Origin: Candidatus Omnitrophota bacterium
Lineage (GTDB): Bacteria; Omnitrophota; Gorgyraeia; Gygaellales; Profunditerraquicolaceae
Direction: 5' to 3'
Assembly (NCBI GenBank): GCA_030691585.1
Contig: JAUYEC010000023.1
Coordinates: 1-10,598 of the forward strand
DNA length: 10,598 nt
Under the pieces are notes generated by a model. It ran no database searches. It worked only from the letters and a program-made list of their open reading frames with translations, and was not told the DNA's origin. Both the position numbers and the translations under genes were made by a program. Position 1 is the stretch's first letter. Every line of letters starts with the position of its first letter. This document shows, piece by piece, positions 1 through 4,735 of the stretch.

Positions 1-1
1 T

Positions 2-682
2 CCGCGTAATTTCGTAGGGGCCGCGATCTTGCCGGGCGGCGATTCTACCGGCATGATGAATGAATTAAGGCGGGCAACGCAGGAGCTGGGGTTCAAGGCT
101 ATTTCAATGGCCAGTAATTACGACAACGTCTATTTAGACGATAAAGGTTTCTTACCTATATATAAAGAAGCGGCGCGTAAGAATATCCCCATTTTTGTGC
201 ATCCGCAGATCGTCAAGCCTATCGGCTCTGAGCGCGTGCAGGACCCGCTCTTGACCCCGGTCATTGAGTATATTTTTGATACCACTATCTGCATCGGGAA
301 ATTATTGACCGCTGATGTCCTGCGCGAATACGCGGATGTAAAATTTGTCTTCGCCCATTTCGGCGGGGTTACACCTTTCCTGGTGCAGCGCTTTGACGAC
401 ACCTATCGGATGTTAAGGAGCATGAATTTCGTCAAGGATTTAAAAGGCGATCCCAGAGAATACCTGAAAAATATCTATATGGATACCAGCGGCGATAAGA
501 CCAAGGCGAACTTTATGGCGGCGCTTGAGCTGGTCGGGCCGAAGCATATACTTTGGGGCAGCGACTGGCCGGCCAAAACCGACCCCACCGCTTCAATACA
601 GGCAGTGCGCGACTTAGAGATTAGCGACCAGGATAAGGAAGATATCTTAGGCGGAAACTTTGAGCGAATTCTTGGGCACTAA
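2..682 (+). CDS. Amidohydrolase-2 family (ACMSD-like) metal-dependent hydrolase, 3' part
   Basis: The reading frame is open from the left edge, so the N-terminus, including the expected HxH metal motif of strand 1, lies outside the window. The visible part has the later TIM-barrel metal ligands of the amidohydrolase-related family: a His in IFVHPQ (codon 200-202), a His in FVFAHFGG (356-358) and the Asp of LWGSDWP (563-565). Family members (aminocarboxymuconate-semialdehyde decarboxylase, gamma-resorcylate decarboxylase and related hydrolases) use one divalent metal to hydrolyse or decarboxylate small, often aromatic, acids in the cytoplasm. The substrate cannot be read from this fragment. 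A TTG at 29-31 could be taken for a start, but the frame continues upstream in family-like sequence, so I treat the gene as truncated. Its TAA stop lies inside the left arm of a large inverted repeat. Nothing links it to the salvage operon about 3 kb downstream. Confidence 0.88.
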   Translation, partial: PRNFVGAAILPGGDSTGMMNELRRATQELGFKAISMASNYDNVYLDDKGFLPIYKEAARKNIPIFVHPQIVKPIGSERVQDPLLTPVIEYIFDTTICIGKLLTADVLREYADVKFVFAHFGGVTPFLVQRFDDTYRMLRSMNFVKDLKGDPREYLKNIYMDTSGDKTKANFMAALELVGPKHILWGSDWPAKTDPTASIQAVRDLEISDQDKEDILGGNFERILGH

Positions 683-924
683 ATGCCCCTGTCGGTTTCT
701 CGCTCAGGGTCGATTTTGCCCCCGGCTATAGAGAGGATTGAAAGGGCCGCCAATGATCTTTCGCATTTTCGGCGGCTGCGGAACTCGCGCCTCGGCCTCT
801 GCCTCGGCGCTCAGACATCCTCGCCGTGCCGGTGTTGTCGCTTCGCTCCACCGGCATTCCCGAAAATGCTCAAGCTCCATTGGCTAAAATCGACATTCGC
901 TCGAAATCCGCCAGGGGCATTTAG
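679..924. repeat. ~246-bp imperfect palindromic element (nested inverted repeats)
   Basis: The outer arms are 679-717 and 886-924. Their outermost 13 bases (ctaaatgcccctg against caggggcatttag) and innermost 9 bases (gtcgatttt) pair perfectly, with a diverged middle. Inner arms at 749-772 and 860-884 share gccaatg and gcattttcgg in inverted orientation. A further hairpin, 828-834 with 849-855 (gccggtg/caccggc), sits in the loop. The left side carries about 31 extra bases between its arms. The element begins in the stop codon of the upstream hydrolase gene. The 83-codon open frame across it has no recognisable protein features and is best explained as noncoding. I interpret it as a non-autonomous palindromic mobile repeat or large transcript hairpin. 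Confidence 0.7.
891..912 (-). repeat. 22-nt repeat, copy 1 (inverted relative to 1696-1717)
   Basis: Read on the minus strand this is ggcggatttcgagcgaatgt plus cg, matching 1696-1717 on the plus strand with one mismatch (a/g). It forms part of the right arm of the palindromic element and, with the second copy, brackets the AT-rich gene at 1163-1663. Confidence 0.75.
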
Positions 925-976
925 CCCGGCGTAGAAAATTAAGGCGGGTGTCATTGCGAGGAGCGAAGGTATAATA

Positions 977-1012
977 TTGTTCGAGCGAGGCCGAAGGCCG
1001 AGTCGAGAACAA
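977..1012. repeat. Hairpin repeat with gaggccgaaggccgag core
   Basis: ttgttc (977-982) pairs with gaacaa (1007-1012), and the centre ggcc-gaa-ggcc forms a second short stem. A related core (cgagcgcaggcgaaggccga) recurs at 2392-2420. It looks like one of several small palindromic intergenic repeats in this stretch. No T-run follows, so it is not an intrinsic terminator. Confidence 0.5.
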
Positions 1013-1035
1013 CACGGCCCTGTTAAAGATTTTGT

Positions 1036-1060
1036 AGGGACAGCATATTATGCTGTCCCT
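1036..1060. repeat. Perfect 11-bp stem hairpin in the intergenic region
   Basis: agggacagcat (1036-1046) and atgctgtccct (1050-1060) are perfect reverse complements around a 3-nt loop (att). The hairpin is followed by ccggcg rather than T residues, so a terminator role is not supported. The remaining bases up to the gene at 1163 show nothing further except a strong ribosome binding site. Confidence 0.7.
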
Positions 1061-1162
1061 CCGGCGCAATATGTTTGAACAACGTCTTAAATTTTTCCCG
1101 CGAGCAATTATTTGTTCTAAAGGCGCTTTCGTATGCAAAGTGAAACATAGAGGAGGAAAGAT

Positions 1163-1663
1163 ATGTTTTTGCTTGAGAATGTTCAAGGTGAGCTAGAGAA
1201 AATGCCGGACAATATTAAAGAATCGTTCGAAAAAATAAAGCCTTTTTTGATTAAGAGTAATCCTGAAAAATATGATCAGAAAAAGAGTAAGATCAAAGCA
1301 GTTAAAGAATATAAAACATACGGACTTGAAATAATTCTTAAGCCAAAAGATGACTCTATCCCATCCCTAAGGATACTTTTATCAAATATTGAGACTTTTC
1401 TTTCGATAGGAGATTTTCATATTTTATCGGAATGCTGTAGAGGTGAAGTATATGATGTGGTTCCTACCTTAAAAGATATGGAATTAGGAGTCACAATCAT
1501 AGAATCATATGATCAATTCGGCGGTTTAATGGAAAGAGAATTATCATATAAGACTGCTGGTGACAAAGCAAAAAAAGGTGTCAAGGAAAGAAGTATTCGT
1601 TTCCCATTTTTATTTAGGAAGGTTGCTCGAACGAATGAAAAAACGTTTAATTACTTCGGATAA
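1163..1663 (+). CDS. Hypothetical protein, 166 aa, AT-rich
   Basis: I do not recognise this protein. The start is well supported by aggagg at 1151-1156, six bases before ATG. The product is soluble, with no signal peptide or membrane segment. It has a charged, lysine-rich N-terminal half (about residues 13-60) followed by alternating hydrophobic strands (LEIILKPK, LRILLSNIETFLSI, LGVTIIESY), suggesting a small alpha/beta fold. No catalytic motif is apparent. By eye its base composition is about one-third GC, against well over one-half in parts of the flanking hydrolase, suggesting recent acquisition. It sits between inverted copies of a 22-nt repeat (891-912 and 1696-1717), and its stop codon lies within the first bases of a 41-bp repeat. 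It may be cargo of a mobile accessory segment; function unknown. Confidence 0.7.
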   Translation: MFLLENVQGELEKMPDNIKESFEKIKPFLIKSNPEKYDQKKSKIKAVKEYKTYGLEIILKPKDDSIPSLRILLSNIETFLSIGDFHILSECCRGEVYDVVPTLKDMELGVTIIESYDQFGGLMERELSYKTAGDKAKKGVKERSIRFPFLFRKVARTNEKTFNYFG

Positions 1664-1700
1664 AGGGGACGGTTCCATTTTTGATAAATGAATCCGGCGG
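1660..1700 (+). repeat. 41-bp direct repeat, copy 1 (GGGGACGGTTC family)
   Basis: The sequence contains ataaaggggacggttcc followed by atttttgataaatgaatccggcgg. It matches 2429-2469 at 40 of 41 positions; the only difference is c/t at base 17. The core GGGGACGGTTC resembles, from memory, sequences found near Y1/REP-associated tyrosine transposase genes in environmental bacteria. No transposase is present in this window. The TAA of the upstream gene (1661-1663) is part of the repeat. Confidence 0.85.
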
Positions 1701-1717
1701 GTTTCGAGCGAATGTCG
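1696..1717 (+). repeat. 22-nt repeat, copy 2
   Basis: ggcgggtttcgagcgaatgt plus cg, continuous with and partly overlapping the end of the 41-bp repeat. It is the inverted partner of 891-912 (one mismatch). The rest of 1718-1793 is GC-rich intergenic sequence with no gene that I can support. Confidence 0.75.
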
Positions 1718-1793
1718 CGGCAACGGCGTAAAACTCGGGACTGTCTCCGAACGAACGTAGGGGAGTATCGAGGACACGGTACTTAATATTGGG

Positions 1794-2357
1794 ATGAGTA
1801 CGAATAGAAAAGGGATTGTGGATTTTTTTAAACAGACAGAAGACTTTCTTAGGCCTACAACGGAAGATCGGGCTAGAGTAGTCGGAACGCGGGGCGTATA
1901 CGCGTGGTATTCGGATCTGTCGCTTGCCATGCATGCATATCCAAACATACCAACCGATGGCCCTTGGCGAATAGGTAATTTTTTACTTCTTTATATAGGC
2001 ATTGTCACACAGCGCCCGATAAAGAACCGTCTACGTTACGCTAGTGGCAGAGGTCGTGCTGATCAGCACTTAGTTCCGATGGGATTAGGTTGCTTACTAT
2101 CTAATTGGCTTCGAATTAAACTTCGCCAGGGGAAACGACCAACTTATTTTAGTTTTGTTCCCCGTGAACCATTGCAAAATTGGATTGCAGAGCACGTCTA
2201 TTTTAAGTATCTGGAAACAGAAGAAGCTAGACTCATGGAGTTGATACTGATATCAGAATTACATCCGTTATTGAACCTAGAATTTAATGAACAGAATCCT
2301 TTTTATACCGCGATTAAAAACACGCTCGTTTTACACAAAAGTCAAGCTAAGCGATGA
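1794..2357 (+). CDS. GIY-YIG-like nuclease domain protein
   Basis: The 187-aa protein shows the GIY-YIG layout. GVYAWY (residues 34-39) is the first strand and LLYIGI (65-70) the second. A basic helix follows (KNRLRYASGRGR, 77-88), then a helix with LMELILI (Glu149), ending in HPLLNLEFN (Asn161). In GIY-YIG enzymes the two Tyr-bearing strands, an Arg and a Glu form a single-metal DNA cleavage centre, and a trailing Asn is common. There is no clear extra DNA-binding domain, so this is a stand-alone domain of a kind seen in restriction, repair and homing settings. The ATG is preceded by only a weak ribosome binding site (ttggg). The gene lies between the two 41-bp direct repeats, as cargo of a mobile segment would. 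The fold call is good; the biological role is unknown. Confidence 0.68.
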   Translation: MSTNRKGIVDFFKQTEDFLRPTTEDRARVVGTRGVYAWYSDLSLAMHAYPNIPTDGPWRIGNFLLLYIGIVTQRPIKNRLRYASGRGRADQHLVPMGLGCLLSNWLRIKLRQGKRPTYFSFVPREPLQNWIAEHVYFKYLETEEARLMELILISELHPLLNLEFNEQNPFYTAIKNTLVLHKSQAKR

Positions 2358-2391
2358 TGTGGCGAGGGGTGACGACCGAGACGAGGTCTCT

Positions 2392-2420
2392 GCCGAGCGC
2401 AGGCGAAGGCCGAGCACGGC
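2392..2420. repeat. Second gaggc-gaaggccgag type hairpin repeat
   Basis: gccg (2392-2395) and cggc (2417-2420) close a GC-rich structure around aggcgaaggccga, resembling 979-1010. A small gagac-gag-gtctc hairpin precedes it (about 2378-2390). Together with the 41-bp repeat these fill the gap after the GIY-YIG gene. Confidence 0.45.
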
Positions 2421-2428
2421 GGGGTGAA

Positions 2429-2469
2429 ATAAAGGGGACGGTTCTATTTTTGATAAATGAATCCGGCGG
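2429..2469 (+). repeat. 41-bp direct repeat, copy 2 (GGGGACGGTTC family)
   Basis: Partner of 1660-1700 with one mismatch, in the same orientation, with starts 769 bases apart. Similarity stops abruptly after ccggcgg in both copies, giving a defined right boundary. Confidence 0.85.
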
Positions 2470-2537
2470 TATTCGGCAGATAGCCGGTAGCGGGGGACGC
2501 GGGGTGTTTTGAGCGGGGCGTGTGGGCATGAGGCGGC

Positions 2538-2566
2538 TTGACATTGTTGTAAAGATATACTACAAT
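2538..2566 (+). promoter_or_regulatory. Sigma-70 promoter of the wHTH-MNT/HEPN unit
   Basis: TTGACA at 2538-2543 is a perfect -35 box. TACAAT at 2561-2566 is a one-mismatch -10 box after an ideal 17-base spacer. It lies about 20 bases upstream of the ATG at 2587, so the leader would be very short. Palindromes cover the spacer and the -10 box, pointing to repression. Confidence 0.82.
2544..2565. promoter_or_regulatory. Operator-like palindrome 1 (22 bp)
   Basis: Arms ttgttgta (2544-2551) and tactacaa (2558-2565) pair at 7 of 8 positions around a 6-base centre. The site fills the spacer and most of the -10 box of the promoter. A bound dimer would block RNA polymerase. The likely ligand is the winged-helix domain encoded immediately downstream (inference). 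Confidence 0.7.
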
Positions 2567-2587
2567 TGTTGTAGAGGTGAACAACAA
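2566..2587. promoter_or_regulatory. Operator-like palindrome 2 (22 bp) enclosing the ribosome binding site
   Basis: Arms ttgttgta (2566-2573) and aacaacaa (2580-2587) pair at 7 of 8 positions around gaggtg. The site directly abuts palindrome 1 with the same arm sequence and length, placing it two helical turns further along. The central gaggtg is the Shine-Dalgarno sequence and the right arm ends on the first base of the ATG. In RNA the same sequence could form a hairpin presenting the ribosome site in its loop. Confidence 0.7.
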
Positions 2588-3159
2588 TGACCATATTCCC
2601 GGAAATAGGAAAATCGAGATTGCGAAGAGCGCTGTTGGGGTATTTTTGCACCAATAGCGACGCCCGGCTTTATCTGCGCCAGGCTGCCGTGATATTGGAT
2701 GAGGATCCAGGCAACCTTTCCAAAGAATTGGCGCATCTGCAAAGTTTGGGCATATTCAGCTCGGCAATGAGCGGCAAGCAGAAATATTATTCGCTTAACA
2801 AACAATACCCCCTTTTAAATGAGCTTAAATCGGTTATTTTTAAGACTATCGGGGTAGAGGGCGCGCTTAGAGAAGTAGTTGCGTCTATTCCCGGGGTAGA
2901 AACAGCGTTTATCTACGGTTCTTTTGCCGGTGGCAGAGAAGATACCCGCAGTGATATTGATCTTCTGTTGGTCGGAAAGTTCAGCGAAGACGATCTCCTG
3001 AAGAAAATATCCGCTTTGGAAAGCAAGTTGCAGAGAGAGATCAATTATACCGTTTATTCAGCACAGGAATTTGCTAAGAAGAGCAAGCAAAAAGGCAGCT
3101 TTTTAAACGAAGTGTTAAAAACAAAGCCAATTTTTCTAAAAGGCCGGATCGATGCTTGA
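2587..3159 (+). CDS. Winged-helix/MNT-type nucleotidyltransferase fusion, candidate autoregulator or antitoxin
   Basis: Residues ~10-75 form a winged helix-turn-helix (recognition region DPGNLSKELAHLQSLGIF, then a wing ending KQKYYSLN). Residues ~88-188 form a minimal nucleotidyltransferase with GSFAGG (111-116) and SDIDLLL (122-128), giving the metal-binding Asp123-x-Asp125 pair. The position where many NTases carry a third Asp reads INYTVYS, with Asn153. From memory this is usual in wHTH-linked members, and full transferase activity is not guaranteed. The ATG is set by gaggtg seven bases upstream. The gene overlaps the HEPN gene by 8 bases. In type VII MntA/HepT systems the MNT partner AMPylates and silences its HEPN RNase; the added DNA-binding domain suggests that it also represses its own promoter at the tandem palindromes. 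Confidence 0.8.
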   Translation: MTIFPEIGKSRLRRALLGYFCTNSDARLYLRQAAVILDEDPGNLSKELAHLQSLGIFSSAMSGKQKYYSLNKQYPLLNELKSVIFKTIGVEGALREVVASIPGVETAFIYGSFAGGREDTRSDIDLLLVGKFSEDDLLKKISALESKLQREINYTVYSAQEFAKKSKQKGSFLNEVLKTKPIFLKGRIDA

Positions 3160-3610
3160 ACTGCTTAAAAATTTTTTAGACCAGGGTAAAATAAGAAAAC
3201 AGCCGTCCGGGCTTGTACAGGTTGAGGCTTTTCTTAAAGAGGCGCTGATCGATCTGGGCGAGGCAAAAAAGACGCTTCGGGTATCAAAAAGAGGCGCGTA
3301 TTTATTGGCCTATAATGCTATGTTAAAGGGTGGCCGCGGCCTAATGCTTCTGGAGGGTTATGTTCCTGATGACGGCGGCCAGCATAAAACCGTAATTGAT
3401 GTCTGCGGTTTGATATTGGGCGAAGAATTCAGAATTATCATACAAAAATTTGATAGTATGCGGCGTAAGCGCAATGACCTTACTTATGAAGCGGGGGTTC
3501 TGTTGTCGTCGAGCGACGCCGAGGCGGCCTTGAACGAAGCAGATACATTAATAGCCGGTATATTTAAAAAGGTAAAATCGCGTAATCCTCAATTTGAATT
3601 GGAGTTGTAG
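3152..3610 (+). CDS. HEPN-domain protein, partner of the MNT protein
   Basis: The 152-aa, mostly helical protein fits the HEPN fold: a long helix at 21-45, a basic segment SKRGAYLLAYNAMLKGGRGLMLLEGY (split across 45-70), a His in GGQHKTVID (78), and the motif RRKRNDLTY at 104-112. Classical HEPN RNases carry R-x4-6-H; here R107-x4 is followed by Tyr112. This resembles the SAV_6107-like branch, which from memory often ends RN...Y. RNase activity is therefore plausible but not shown. It starts inside the end of the nucleotidyltransferase gene, so the two are translationally coupled. It ends 19 bases before the salvage operon, with no terminator between, so transcription may continue into those genes. 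Alternative roles are substrate binding for the NTase or non-toxic regulation. Confidence 0.72.
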   Translation: MLELLKNFLDQGKIRKQPSGLVQVEAFLKEALIDLGEAKKTLRVSKRGAYLLAYNAMLKGGRGLMLLEGYVPDDGGQHKTVIDVCGLILGEEFRIIIQKFDSMRRKRNDLTYEAGVLLSSSDAEAALNEADTLIAGIFKKVKSRNPQFELEL

Positions 3611-3629
3611 TTTATAAAAAAGGAGAATA

Positions 3630-4385
3630 ATGATGCAGATGCAGAAAGAGATTCATTTAACGGGAAAAGATTTGACGCAGATGGTGCAGTTGAGGCCGCA
3701 GGATGTGGGCGCGTATGCTATTGTTCCGGGGCCGAAGGATCGTTTGGACGTATTGATAAAGAAGATCGAGAATCCGGTGCGCAATTTTTCCTTTATGGAA
3801 TACACCATGTATACCGGGATGTATCAGGGAATTAAGCTCACCGCGATAAACGGTGGCCGGTTTTCTACGGATACCTCCATTACCACAGAAGTAATGTGTA
3901 ACGCCGGCATAAAAAATATTATTCGTGTCGGTACCTGCGGGGCGCTGGATGAGAATATCAAAGTCGGCGACCTGATAGTGGTGGATGAAGTCATCCGTGG
4001 CGATGGAGTGACGCCTTATTATGTAAAGCCGGATTTTAAGACCGTGGCCGACAAAAGGATCAGCGATACCCTCTGCGAAGTGGCCAAGGGAATGGGGATC
4101 AATGTGCATCGCGGCAAGGTCTGGACCACCGACGCGCTGTTGCGCGAGACCCGCGAGATCGTGGAAGCCAAGCGTAAGGAAGGTGCGATTGCCGTGGACA
4201 TGGTTTCTTCAACGTTATTGACCATTGCCCAGACCTATAATATCAGTGCCGGTTCAATTCTGGCGGTGAGTGATAACGTGATCACCGGGGAGATGGGTTT
4301 TATGAATCCGCTGTATTATATGGCAGAGACAAAATTAGTTGAGATTGCTCTAGAGACAGTTAAGAAATTAGAGGAAAGGAAGTAA
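3630..4385 (+). CDS. NP-I family nucleoside phosphorylase (purine/MTA/5'-deoxyadenosine type likely)
   Basis: NP-I phosphorylases split a nucleoside with phosphate into free base and (deoxy)ribose-1-phosphate. The 251-aa length and motifs fit: VPGPKDR (32-38; phosphate-loop Gly34 and Arg38), NGGRFSTDTSI (74-84) and IIRVGTCGAL (97-106; Arg99 and the family glycines). SDN (214-216) matches the Asp of purine phosphorylases, where uridine phosphorylases differ, and the uracil-binding Gln/Arg segment is not evident. The ribose-binding EME is changed: residues 189-193 read VDMVS, so the glutamate that normally holds the ribose hydroxyls is Val192. AGGAG lies at 3621-3625, so ATG 3633 is as likely a start as 3630. 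It is first in a run of near-contiguous genes whose next enzymes process ribose-1-phosphates, supporting a salvage role. The exact nucleoside is unknown. Confidence 0.85.
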   Translation: MMQMQKEIHLTGKDLTQMVQLRPQDVGAYAIVPGPKDRLDVLIKKIENPVRNFSFMEYTMYTGMYQGIKLTAINGGRFSTDTSITTEVMCNAGIKNIIRVGTCGALDENIKVGDLIVVDEVIRGDGVTPYYVKPDFKTVADKRISDTLCEVAKGMGINVHRGKVWTTDALLRETREIVEAKRKEGAIAVDMVSSTLLTIAQTYNISAGSILAVSDNVITGEMGFMNPLYYMAETKLVEIALETVKKLEERK

Positions 4386-4732
4386 TGGGAAAGAAAAGAA
4401 CAATCTTTCTAATTCTGCTTGGTGTAGGTATGATTTTCTTTAGCCTGGTATATTTTATGGCCAACCACTTGAATGCAAGCGACGGCTTCGTGGATATTAT
4501 GTGTCTGTTGTGGATAATTTTCGGAGCGGGAATTATTTTATTGCAAAACTGGTCAAGGATAATGACCATGGTAATCTCAATCGTTACAGCTCTTTTAACG
4601 CTTTGGAATTCTAGAGATTGTTTCTTATGTGATGGCGGTTTAATGCTTTTAATGGCAGCATTGCTTCTGATACCATTTTTTTATCTTCGAAGACCAAAAG
4701 TAAAATTAATGTTTAACCAACCAATCAAATAG
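4385..4732 (+). CDS. Small four-helix integral membrane protein of unknown function
   Basis: The 115-aa protein has four hydrophobic segments at about residues 6-26, 36-54, 57-74 and 84-101, a basic N-terminus (MGKKR) and a basic C-terminal tail (RRPKVKLMF), so both ends are probably cytoplasmic. A C-x-x-C pair (CFLC, 79-82) lies in the loop before the last helix. I do not recognise a named family, although a similar C-terminal tail after a last helix occurs, from memory, in small membrane proteins of uncultivated bacteria. Its ATG shares one base with the phosphorylase stop (TAATG), and the isomerase gene starts 3 bases after its stop, so it is translated as part of the operon. Membrane anchoring or transport linked to the pathway is possible but unsupported. 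It is somewhat more AT-rich than its neighbours. Confidence 0.75.
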   Translation: MGKKRTIFLILLGVGMIFFSLVYFMANHLNASDGFVDIMCLLWIIFGAGIILLQNWSRIMTMVISIVTALLTLWNSRDCFLCDGGLMLLMAALLLIPFFYLRRPKVKLMFNQPIK

Positions 4733-4735
4733 AAG

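Noticed and set aside
683..934. 83-codon open frame on the plus strand
   Set aside because: It lies almost entirely within the nested palindrome, begins inside its outer arm, and its product is low-complexity with no recognisable domain.
970..975. Perfect TATAAT, possible -10 box
   Set aside because: No acceptable -35 at 16-18 bases upstream (ggtgtc), and two hairpins separate it from the next gene.
1036..1060. Intrinsic terminator
   Set aside because: Good stem but no following T-run; it lies more than 350 bases after the hydrolase stop.
884..1186. 100-codon minus-strand frame
   Set aside because: It spans hairpins and repeats and runs into the start of the well-supported plus-strand gene; no ribosome site or family features.
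1610..1948. Overlapping minus-strand frames across the 41-bp repeat
   Set aside because: They cross a repeat and the start of the GIY-YIG gene; the products look like antisense translation of repeat DNA.
1660..2469. CRISPR array
   Set aside because: Only two repeat copies, 769 bases apart with a gene between them; no spacer-sized periodicity.
3594..3618. Promoter TTGAAT...TATAAA ahead of the phosphorylase
   Set aside because: The spacer is only 13 bases, too short for a sigma-70 promoter.
3657..4109. 150-codon minus-strand frame
   Set aside because: Antisense shadow of the nucleoside phosphorylase, whose motifs are unambiguous on the plus strand.
3630..4385. Naming the phosphorylase udp, deoD or mtnP
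   Set aside because: It shares features of several NP-I branches and lacks the ribose-binding Glu, so a specific symbol is not justified.
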